Part shown: positions 1-5,262 of the stretch, one piece after another
Layout: each line of letters begins with the position of its first letter
Position numbering within the stretch: the first letter of the stretch is position 1
Origin: JBGTCY01 sp041748615
GTDB lineage: Bacteria > Bacteroidota > Bacteroidia > Chitinophagales > CAIOSU01
Direction of reading: 5' to 3'
Assembly: GCA_041748615.1 (NCBI GenBank)
Contig: JBGTCY010000297.1
Span: 1-6,379, forward strand
Length of the DNA: 6,379 bases
Notes under the pieces: generated by a model
The model's input: the letters and a program-made list of their open reading frames with translations, nothing else
The model's database searches: none
What the model was told of the DNA's origin: nothing
Translations under genes and position numbers: made by a program

Positions 1-2037
1 TTACCCAAAACATTGACCATCAATGGCAGAACCAAAACATTTCAACCTAATCAGTTTGACGCTTCTACTTTGGCGATTGACCATTTCGTGAGAATGAGAT
101 ATGAAGGCGGGGTTCCCGGATATTACCCAAATTCAGCAGGCAGGGCTGACATGGATGCCAGTTTCGCTCCGGTGAATGAATTTGGCGAATCCATTGACCC
201 GAATGATTTGTTCACTCCGCTTCCAAATTTGAACTACAGCCGTTACCGCAACAAGGATGTTGCCGCTTACCATCTCACGGGCTGGTGGGATATCTTCACC
301 GATGGACAAATAGAAACATGGAGACTGATGCGTGAACATGCCGGTCCGGTGAATAATAAACTGCAAAAATTAGTAATCGGTCCCTGGGCGCATCAAACGA
401 TTGGAAGCACCCAAACAGGTGACATGCAGTATAAAGAAAATGTAGCCGATTTGATTGGATTTGACTTGGGAAATGTTGACCTTGATGAACTTGAAGTGGA
501 GAATTTATTGAAATCTGAAATCGTGAGCTGGTTCAGATATACGCTCAACTATAACAATTATGCAAATATCGGAGTGCCGAAAGTATTGTTGCCGGAAAGC
601 CGCAAGTGGCAAAACCTTGCAGGCGGAACCATTAAAGTAAGAGTACCCTCAGAAGATTATAAAATCACTTTCATTGAACTCATCAACTTCATCAACGGCA
701 CAGGTGATTTAAAAGGTCTGAAGCTTGATATTGATGTGTTTGGCATTATCTCTTCTCAAACAATTGATATTCCACCATTGGGAGAACCGATTATTCCCGA
801 GTTGAGTGGCGACCAAATCGGTGCAGCCATTGACTCCATCAATTTTGTAAATGTGCCCGATGTCAGATTTTATGTCATCGGTCCTGTTGATGACGGTATT
901 GCTGAAAATAATACTGCCGGAAATTATTGGTTTGGCGCTGACACATTCCCCTTGGTGAATGATATCTCCTGGCAAAAAATGTATATGCACCAGGGTGGAA
1001 AGCTGAATGAATATGCTCCCGATCAGGATGAAGGATATACGATTTATGTGCATGACCCGGATGATCAAGTTTATTCAATTGGAGGAGCAAATATGATTGT
1101 CAGGTTGCCGGATGGTCATCAAAGCACCGTTGTAAGAAACGGCAACAGTCATGGACAGATTAACCTTGCTGACACCAGATGGAAACACAGGACGATGGAC
1201 AGACATGGTGTTGTTTCTTTCGAAACAGAGTTACTGAAAGACACGGTCAGCGTGATTGGTTTTCCGGTTGTGACGCTTTATGCAAAAAGTAATCCGGGTG
1301 GAGCTGTGGACGGTCCTACGGATACTGACTTTTTCGTGAGAGTGTTGGACGTGTATCCGGATGGCAGACAGTTTTTTGTTGTGGAAGGATGTGTGAATGC
1401 GCGCGCGAGGGATTATGCACGATACATGGCGGAAAATGACGGACATGAAGACCCGAACCTTCCGTTCACCAATATCAATATCGGTGAAATCTACGAGTAT
1501 GTTTTCCGGATTATGCCGATAGCCTACACGTGGGGTAAAGGACATAAAATCAAAATTCTGATTAGCAGCAGCAATCACACCCGCTACCAGGTCAATCCCA
1601 ACCTGCCGATTGCAGATGGGGACTTTTTCAGAAGACAACCGCTGGATGGACAGAAATATATCTTCAATGGAGAGGAAATGGCTCCGCGAGTAGCCGTGCA
1701 ACGCGTTGCTCACTCACCGGAATATCCCACCAGTATTTCATTTCCTATCTACAATAAAAACTATATTGGAATTTCAGAAGTGCAACCCGGAGCAAGCGAT
1801 GATTTAAATATCACGCTTTATCCGAATCCCGCCTCTGAGCAGATTAATATTTACATGAATATTAAACAGGAGTACCAGTTAACGCTCTACAATACCATTG
1901 GTCAGGAAGCGCTCAGAACAAATTTCAGAGATCAGGTAACTTTAGATGCCTCTAAATTTGATAAAGGAATTTATGTGGTGGAAGTGCGCAATGCGAAATC
2001 AGGTAAAACAATTACCTCGAAAGTTACAATACAATAA
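1..2037 (+). CDS. CocE/NonD family hydrolase (peptidase S15-like), 5'-truncated, with T9SS sorting domain
   Basis: The reading frame is open to base 1, so the N-terminus (signal peptide and nucleophile Ser) lies outside the window. The TTG at 13 is internal, not a credible start. Numbering from that TTG, two parts of an alpha/beta-hydrolase triad are visible: Asp93 in GWWDIFTDG and His127 in IGPWAH, as in cocaine esterase and glutaryl-7-ACA acylase relatives. Residues about 282-585 form the jelly-roll C-terminal domain typical of the family, with the TDTDFFVRVLDVYPDG signature at 437-450. Residues 601-674 are a type A T9SS sorting domain (LYPNPASEQINI, YNTIGQEAL, KGIYVVEV), so the enzyme is probably exported across the outer membrane. 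About 100 residues (184-281) between the two domains have no obvious match in family members I know. The ester or amide substrate cannot be told. A terminator follows 23 bp after the stop. Confidence 0.9.
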   Translation, partial: LPKTLTINGRTKTFQPNQFDASTLAIDHFVRMRYEGGVPGYYPNSAGRADMDASFAPVNEFGESIDPNDLFTPLPNLNYSRYRNKDVAAYHLTGWWDIFTDGQIETWRLMREHAGPVNNKLQKLVIGPWAHQTIGSTQTGDMQYKENVADLIGFDLGNVDLDELEVENLLKSEIVSWFRYTLNYNNYANIGVPKVLLPESRKWQNLAGGTIKVRVPSEDYKITFIELINFINGTGDLKGLKLDIDVFGIISSQTIDIPPLGEPIIPELSGDQIGAAIDSINFVNVPDVRFYVIGPVDDGIAENNTAGNYWFGADTFPLVNDISWQKMYMHQGGKLNEYAPDQDEGYTIYVHDPDDQVYSIGGANMIVRLPDGHQSTVVRNGNSHGQINLADTRWKHRTMDRHGVVSFETELLKDTVSVIGFPVVTLYAKSNPGGAVDGPTDTDFFVRVLDVYPDGRQFFVVEGCVNARARDYARYMAENDGHEDPNLPFTNINIGEIYEYVFRIMPIAYTWGKGHKIKILISSSNHTRYQVNPNLPIADGDFFRRQPLDGQKYIFNGEEMAPRVAVQRVAHSPEYPTSISFPIYNKNYIGISEVQPGASDDLNITLYPNPASEQINIYMNIKQEYQLTLYNTIGQEALRTNFRDQVTLDASKFDKGIYVVEVRNAKSGKTITSKVTIQ

Positions 2038-2060
2038 GCTCCAATTATTGAACACTTTAA

Positions 2061-2092
2061 AACGCCTCCATAAAAATGGGGGCGTTTTTTTT
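2061..2092 (+). terminator. Intrinsic terminator between convergent genes, possibly bidirectional
   Basis: An 11-bp stem (AACGCCTCCAT at 2061-2071 with ATGGGGGCGTT at 2076-2086, one G-U pair) closes an AAAA loop and runs into eight T residues at 2085-2092. It ends transcription of the hydrolase gene. Read on the minus strand, the same stem is followed by TTTTAAAG, a weaker U-tract, so it can also serve phhA, whose stop codon begins at 2093. Confidence 0.9.
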
Positions 2093-2801
2093 ATGCTCCC
2101 TTATTCACAAATTTTTCCAACTCATTCCTGATTTGGAATATTGAATTCGCCCTGAAATATTCCTGCTGCATTTCGCTTTTGGTGAATTCATGGTGCATGA
2201 TGGCATCTGCATCAAATGGCAATACCGGTAAATGATTCTGAAAAATCGCGTTGCTTTCTCCAAAAGAAGAGATAATTCCAGCACCGTAAATACGCAATTC
2301 ATCTTTCTCCTGCATTAAACCGAATTCAATCGTAAACCAATAATAGCGTTCAAGAATTTCCAACCATTCCGGTGCGTGATTTTTTGATTTACTCACGCAA
2401 CCCATATACTGCATCAAATCAGCATACTCAGTATCAGCGAGCAATGGAATGTGACCAAAAATATCATGAAACATATCCGGCTCTTCGAGATAATCAAGCT
2501 GTTCCATTTTTCGCAGCCAGGTGGAGGATGGAAATTTTTTTACAGCCAGCAGTTCAAAAAATTCATCTACCGGAATTAACCCTTTCACCACTTCTATCCG
2601 CCATCCGGTTGTGTCAAGCAAAAACGAATTGAGTTCGTCAAATACAGGAACTTTTTCTCCGTGTAAAACAGGTTTCAGTTCTTTTAACTTTTCATGATAT
2701 AATTTGCAGGCTTTGTTGTTTAGATTTTTCTCCTGTCGCTCATATAATATTTTCCAAACCGCGTGGTTTGCATCGGTGTATTGTTCGTACTGTTGTTTCA
2801 T
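2091..2801 (-). CDS. phhA: Phenylalanine 4-monooxygenase (phenylalanine hydroxylase)
   Basis: A cytosolic non-haem iron, tetrahydropterin-dependent enzyme that hydroxylates phenylalanine to tyrosine. It feeds tyrosine supply and aromatic amino acid breakdown. With the ATG at 2801 as start the protein has 236 residues, the usual size for the single catalytic domain of bacterial enzymes without the animal regulatory and tetramerisation domains. The iron ligands of the aromatic amino acid hydroxylase fold are present: His112 and His117 in PDMFHDIFGHIP, and Glu159 in YYWFTIEFGL. The N-terminal YTDANHAVWKILYERQ is also typical. An in-frame GTG at 2825 would add eight residues (MSVPKKSN). I prefer 2801 because it is an ATG behind an A-rich Bacteroidota-style leader and because the family normally begins near this point. 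No pterin dehydratase (phhB) is in the window. It converges with the hydrolase gene and shares its terminator. Confidence 0.95.
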   Translation of the reverse strand: MKQQYEQYTDANHAVWKILYERQEKNLNNKACKLYHEKLKELKPVLHGEKVPVFDELNSFLLDTTGWRIEVVKGLIPVDEFFELLAVKKFPSSTWLRKMEQLDYLEEPDMFHDIFGHIPLLADTEYADLMQYMGCVSKSKNHAPEWLEILERYYWFTIEFGLMQEKDELRIYGAGIISSFGESNAIFQNHLPVLPFDADAIMHHEFTKSEMQQEYFRANSIFQIRNELEKFVNKGA

Positions 2802-2844
2802 GTTAGATTTTTTAGGAACAGACACACTCTTTGCCAGGTTTTAG

Positions 2845-2888
2845 TTTGCGTGTTGGCTGCTAGTGCGACTTTGCGATGTGTGTGGCTG
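2845..2888. repeat. Imperfect direct repeat TTTGCG-N-TGGCTG in a G/T-biased segment
   Basis: TTTGCG-N3-TGGCTG (2845-2859) recurs as TTTGCG-N7-TGGCTG (2870-2888), 25 bp apart. The surrounding 50 bases (2841-2890) contain 39 G or T and only 4 A, unlike the flanks. It sits about 45-90 bp upstream of the phhA start, so it lies in that gene's leader or promoter area. The function is unknown. It could be a regulatory site or simply part of a dispersed intergenic repeat. Confidence 0.45.
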
Positions 2889-2891
2889 TGA

Positions 2892-3031
2892 ACCGTTGGC
2901 ATTTTCGATTACAATGGTGTTTTTATAAAACCGTTAAAACGGTTTTGTATGCGTTATCCATTCTCATAGCTCACGGTTTAAACCGTGGGCTATAATTCGT
3001 GAACAATGGTTTATTAATGGTTTTAACCATT
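2892..3031. repeat. Cluster of REP-like inverted repeats with ACCGTT/AACGGT cores
   Basis: Four inverted repeats occur within 140 bp. ACCGTTG/CAATGGT (2892-2898, 2912-2918) is imperfect, with one G-U pair. AAAACCGTT/AACGGTTTT (2927-2935, 2938-2946) has perfect 9-bp arms. ATAGCTCACGGTTT/AAACCGTGGGCTAT (2966-2993) has 14-bp arms with one wobble. AATGGTT/AACCATT (3016-3031) has 7-bp arms. All are variants of one sequence theme, which argues for a related palindrome family such as REP elements mobilised by RAYT (Y1-type) transposases. No transposase gene is present here. Any of the hairpins could also affect transcript ends or mRNA stability. Confidence 0.7.
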
Positions 3032-3100
3032 TTCAATAATTTTTATTTCTTCTTCAGTCAGTTCGTAAAGTCATTCAATCCTTAGAAATAAGCCATCAAC
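3023..3100 (-). pseudogene. Decayed C-terminal scrap ending LYELTEEEIKIIENG
   Basis: On the minus strand, 3070 down to 3023 reads LYELTEEEIKIIENG followed by TAA. This acidic tail resembles the extreme C-terminus of TaqI/Eco57I-type restriction-modification and other adenine methyltransferase proteins (roughly LYxLTEEEIKIVEG), from memory of the family. Directly upstream is an in-frame TGA (3071-3073), then VDGLFLRIE (3074-3100) and another stop. A single lost base in the T-run near 3068-3070 would join the tail to GLND in the neighbouring frame, but that frame also stops soon. No start or body of a gene is present, so at most this is a relic. A chance match is possible. Confidence 0.3.
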
Positions 3101-3129
3101 CTATTATTGAATATAAATAAAAATAGGTT
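3098..3129. repeat. 8-bp inverted repeat in AT-rich sequence
   Basis: AACCTATT (3098-3105) and AATAGGTT (3122-3129) are perfect inverted copies around a 16-base AT-rich spacer. No T-tract follows on either strand. It has no clear role and may belong to the same population of small palindromes as its neighbours. Confidence 0.4.
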
Positions 3130-3251
3130 CAATAGTTATCGGTAAACTCTATTTTGAAAATGGAAAATCTCAATCTCTGAATTTATTAGCGCTAAATCCC
3201 TGATAGCCAGTATTGACAAGTGTTTCAGGGGATTGAAAATAAAACGAATTG

Positions 3252-3272
3252 CCGAAAATCTCAAATGTTCGG
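3252..3272 (-). terminator. Possible weak terminator downstream of tRNA-Lys
   Basis: On the minus strand CCGAA and TTCGG (plus-strand 3268-3272 and 3252-3256) can form a 5-bp stem with an 11-base loop two bases after the encoded CCA. It is followed by a U-rich stretch, CGTTTTATTTT. The stem is short and the U-tract is displaced by several bases, so this is only a candidate. Confidence 0.3.
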
Positions 3273-3274
3273 TC

Positions 3275-3350
3275 TGGTCTCCCCGGAAGGATTCGAACCT
3301 TCGACCCAATGATTAAGAGTCATTTGCTCTACCAACTGAGCTACGGAGAG
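3275..3350 (-). tRNA. trnK: tRNA-Lys (anticodon CTT), CCA encoded
   Basis: The minus strand folds into a complete cloverleaf of 76 nt. The acceptor stem CTCTCCG/CGGGGAG has all seven positions paired (one T-G wobble). It is followed by T8 A9, a D-arm GCTCAGTTGGTAGAGC, an anticodon stem AATGA/TCATT around loop CTCTTAA, a five-base variable loop GGGTC, a T-arm GAAGG-TTCGAAT-CCTTC, discriminator A and CCA. The anticodon CTT (plus-strand 3315-3317) reads the lysine codon AAG. It is a lone gene with its own -7 element and a very short 5' leader. Confidence 0.97.
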
Positions 3351-3361
3351 ATTTTGGGAGG

Positions 3362-3369
3362 CAAATATA
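3362..3369 (-). promoter_or_regulatory. Bacteroidota -7 promoter element for tRNA-Lys
   Basis: The minus strand reads TATATTTG, a full match to the Bacteroidota housekeeping -7 consensus TAnnTTTG. It lies 11 bp upstream of the mature tRNA 5' end, which would give a leader of only a few bases. No clear TTG/TTTG -33 element is visible about 19-21 bp further upstream, where the 16-bp tandem repeats begin. Confidence 0.7.
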
Positions 3370-3373
3370 GTAA

Positions 3374-3452
3374 GATGATTCGTTGATGTGATGATTTGAC
3401 GATGTGATGATTCGGTGATGTGATGATTCGGTGATGGATGATGTAGTGATTC
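3374..3452. repeat. 16-bp tandem repeat array, about 4-5 copies
   Basis: Consecutive units on the plus strand are GATGATTCGTTGATGT (3374-3389), GATGATTTGACGATGT (3390-3405), GATGATTCGGTGATGT (3406-3421), a 15-bp copy (3422-3436) and a diverged copy (3437-3452). The consensus is GATGATTYGKTGATGT. The array fills the gap between the tRNA promoter and the 3' end of the SpoU methyltransferase gene. The short unit and few mismatches suggest slippage. Similar GATGATTTG strings occur between genes in other Bacteroidota, from memory. Confidence 0.85.
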
Positions 3453-3486
3453 AAAAAAATATTGAATCCTTGTTGTGATTTGAAAA

Positions 3487-4287
3487 CTAAAAAGTGTTTG
3501 GGTTTCTTTGTCGCACGGATTCAAAAATCAAAACAGCAGCCGACACCGATACATTGAGCGAATCAATTTCACCGCGCATAGGAATGACAATTTTTTCATC
3601 GGAATTTTTCAGCCAGGCTTGACTTAATCCCTCCGCTTCGGAACCGACTGCAATCGCACAGGGAATACGAAAATCAACTTCCGTGTAATTTTTCGCGCCA
3701 TCGGGTGTGGCGGAGAAAAGGCAGATGTTGTTTTGTTTTAAAAAAGTAATCGCTTCTTCCGTTGTGCAGACGGCTGTTTGCTGAGTAAAAACGCAACCGA
3801 GACTTGACCGGATTACATTGGGATTATAGAAATCAACTTTTGTGTCGCAAACGATGACCGCATCCACAGCAGCTGCATCGGTCGTGCGCAGTAACGCACC
3901 CAGATTACCGGGTTTTTCCACTTGTTCCACAACCAAAATCAAAGGATTGTTTGATAATTTCAGATTTCCCAAAGCATGTTCCCGCATCACTGCAACAGCG
4001 ATAATTCCCTCCGTGCTTTCCCGCACTGCAATTTTTTCATACACCGCCCGGCTGATTTCAATCCACTCCGCGTTGCCGCTGTTTTTTTTCAATTCATTCA
4101 ATATTTCCGGCTGAAGATATTCCGGGAAATAATAAATTTCTTTCACCTCAACCCCGCCTTTCATAGCAAGTTGTAACTCGCGAATACCTTCGAAAACAAA
4201 TAACTTCTCCTCCTTCCGCTCCCGCGCTTTTTCACGCAGCCGAAGAATGTGCCGGATTTTCGGATTTTTGTCGGAGGTTATCAGCAT
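3487..4287 (-). CDS. TrmH/SpoU-family RNA 2'-O-methyltransferase
   Basis: A cytosolic S-adenosylmethionine-dependent enzyme that methylates a ribose 2'-OH in rRNA or tRNA. The 266-residue protein has an N-terminal RNA-binding (L30e-like) region at about 1-105 and a SPOUT knot domain at about 115-262. The three family motifs are clear: motif 1 with Asn128 and Arg134 (EKPGNLGALLRTTDAA), motif 2 (AIAVGSEAEGLS, 211-222) and motif 3 (IPMRGEIDSLNVSVSAAV, 235-252), which make the trefoil-knot SAM pocket. The ATG at 4287 is the natural start, and a conserved SDKNPKIRHILRLREKARER opening follows. Whether it is the RlmB-type 23S enzyme, a tRNA enzyme or a paralogue cannot be decided from the sequence alone, so no symbol is given. 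It diverges from the next gene across a palindromic gap. Confidence 0.92.
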   Translation of the reverse strand: MLITSDKNPKIRHILRLREKARERKEEKLFVFEGIRELQLAMKGGVEVKEIYYFPEYLQPEILNELKKNSGNAEWIEISRAVYEKIAVRESTEGIIAVAVMREHALGNLKLSNNPLILVVEQVEKPGNLGALLRTTDAAAVDAVIVCDTKVDFYNPNVIRSSLGCVFTQQTAVCTTEEAITFLKQNNICLFSATPDGAKNYTEVDFRIPCAIAVGSEAEGLSQAWLKNSDEKIVIPMRGEIDSLNVSVSAAVLIFESVRQRNPNTF

Positions 4288-4294
4288 AGTTTAA

Positions 4295-4323
4295 ACCTGA
4301 TAGGTTTTTAAAACCTATCAGGT
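4295..4323. repeat. Near-perfect 29-bp palindrome (14-bp arms, 1-base centre)
   Basis: ACCTGATAGGTTTT (4295-4308) and AAAACCTATCAGGT (4310-4323) are perfect inverted copies around one T. It starts 8 bp from the ATG of the SpoU methyltransferase gene. It lies between two divergent starts, so it is unlikely to be a terminator. Similar ACCTGxxAGGTTTT palindromes are dispersed between genes in Bacteroidota genomes (from memory). Each arm contains TAGGTTTT, seven of eight positions of the TAnnTTTG -7 box, so the element might supply or mask promoters in both directions. That last point is inference. Confidence 0.85.
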
Positions 4324-4324
4324 C

Positions 4325-4338
4325 TTTCAGCGCTGAAA
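4325..4338. repeat. Perfect 14-bp palindrome TTTCAGCGCTGAAA
   Basis: TTTCAGC/GCTGAAA is self-complementary without a spacer and lies one base after the 29-bp palindrome. It is 16 bp upstream of the ATG at 4355, a suitable place for a dimeric regulator or for a second half of a composite repeat. No regulator can be named. Confidence 0.55.
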
Positions 4339-4354
4339 TTACTTATTATTGTGC

Positions 4355-5257
4355 ATGACTTCACCCTACCTCATTTTATCTCCCCGCTATTGGAAAGATT
4401 ACGAACTGCTCGACTGCGGCAATTTTGAAAAGCTGGAGCGATTCGGTGAGTTTATTCTTGCCCGCCCTGAGCCACAGGCGGTTTGGGATAAAAAACTTTC
4501 ACAAAAAGAATGGGACAGCCTTCATCATGCAAAGTATGTGCGGGAAAAAGGTCGTATTGATTTACTACTCACTTCCGAAAAAGGCAACTGGCAAAAAAAG
4601 CCGGGCATGAAAGATAAGTGGACAATGACTTACCAAAGCCCACAACTTAATTTGAAATTCAACCTCTCGCTGACGGCTTTCGGACATATCGGCATTTTTC
4701 CGGAGCAGGCGGAGAATTGGGAGTTCATTTTTAATGCTGCAAAAAAAGTGCAGCAACCCAAAGTCCTGAATTTGTTTGCGTACACGGGAGCCTCCACACT
4801 TGCCGCCTGTGCAGCGGGTGCGGAAGTCGTGCATGTTGACGCGGTGAAGCAGGTAGTGAATTGGGCGAATGAAAATAAGCAACAATCAAAACTTGAAGGG
4901 GTAACAAGATGGATTGTAGAAGATGCCATGAAGTTTGTGCAACGCGAAGCGCGCAGGGGAAACAAATATCACGGCATCATCTTAGACCCGCCCGCCTACG
5001 GCAGGGGACCTCAGGGAGAGAAGTGGCTGTTGAGCGAACAACTTAATGAACTTATCCGATTGTGCAAACAGTTGCTTGAGCCTGAAAAACATTTTTTCCT
5101 GTTGAATATTTACTCGGTCGGATTTTCCGCAGTCTTGCTCGACACGTTGGTTGAAAGTCATTTCGGTAAAATAAAAAAAGAAATCGGGGAGTTGGCGCTG
5201 TCGTCTAAAACGGGAATGCAGTTACCGCTTGGGGCGTTTGTGAGATTTAGCAACTGA
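4355..5257 (+). CDS. Class I SAM-dependent RNA methyltransferase (COG1092/RlmI-like)
   Basis: A Rossmann-fold methyltransferase of the RlmI/RlmK-like group, expected to modify rRNA bases in the cytosol. The protein has 300 residues from the ATG at 4355. The TTG at 4349 would add only two residues and is less likely. SAM-binding motif I is VLNLFAYTGASTLAAC (137-152), the acidic ribose contact is Asp162 in VVHVDAV, and the catalytic motif IV is DPPAYGRG (211-218). The N-terminal region (1-110) lacks the PUA domain of E. coli RlmI (about 396 residues) and instead carries the YELLDCGNFEKLERFG and RPEPQAVW patterns of a shorter bacterial subfamily. The exact target is unknown. Its stop lies 5 bp from the stop of the convergent proA gene, with no terminator hairpin between. 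Confidence 0.88.
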   Translation: MTSPYLILSPRYWKDYELLDCGNFEKLERFGEFILARPEPQAVWDKKLSQKEWDSLHHAKYVREKGRIDLLLTSEKGNWQKKPGMKDKWTMTYQSPQLNLKFNLSLTAFGHIGIFPEQAENWEFIFNAAKKVQQPKVLNLFAYTGASTLAACAAGAEVVHVDAVKQVVNWANENKQQSKLEGVTRWIVEDAMKFVQREARRGNKYHGIILDPPAYGRGPQGEKWLLSEQLNELIRLCKQLLEPEKHFFLLNIYSVGFSAVLLDTLVESHFGKIKKEIGELALSSKTGMQLPLGAFVRFSN

Positions 5258-5262
5258 AAATA

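Larger units (their letters stand above)
2826..3274. other. 449-bp stretch without an intact gene
   Basis: It lies between the start of phhA and the 3' end of tRNA-Lys. In order it holds a G/T-biased segment with an imperfect direct repeat (2845-2888), a cluster of inverted repeats (2892-3031), a decayed coding scrap (3023-3100, minus), an AT-rich segment with an 8-bp inverted repeat (3098-3129), a 6-bp inverted repeat flanking a 21-base loop (CCCTGA/TCAGGG, 3198-3230), and a possible weak terminator for the tRNA (3252-3272). The phhA promoter should be here on the minus strand, but I found no convincing TAnnTTTG element. No second copy of the tRNA 3' end is visible, so a classical integration site is not supported. 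Confidence 0.7.

Noticed and set aside
13..15. TTG as the start of the CocE-type hydrolase
   Set aside because: The frame stays open upstream to base 1, and the nucleophile Ser part of the fold would be missing. The gene is simply cut by the window edge.
1231..1713. 160-codon minus-strand frame opposite the hydrolase
   Set aside because: It lies wholly antisense to a well-supported coding region and has no recognisable protein features.
3117..3203. Short plus-strand frame reading GSIVIGKLYFENGKSQSLNLLALNP before a stop
   Set aside because: It has no start codon, is bounded by a stop at 3114-3116, and lies in AT-rich intergenic sequence. I recognise no family and cannot separate it from chance.
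3198..3230. CCCTGA/TCAGGG inverted repeat with TTGACA inside the loop, considered as a promoter or terminator
   Set aside because: The stem is only 6 bp with a 21-base loop and no T-tract, and sigma-70 style TTGACA boxes are not the norm in Bacteroidota.
2826..3350. tRNA-Lys as the attachment site of an integrated island
   Set aside because: No duplicate of the tRNA 3' end and no integrase is visible in the window. The adjacent gene-free stretch alone is not enough.
3374..3452. CRISPR-like array
   Set aside because: The units are directly tandem with no unique spacers, so this is a short tandem repeat and not CRISPR.
3261..3524. 87-codon minus-strand frame across the tRNA and tandem repeats
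   Set aside because: It reads through the tRNA gene and the 16-bp repeats and overlaps the end of the SpoU methyltransferase gene. It is a by-product of repeats, not a protein.
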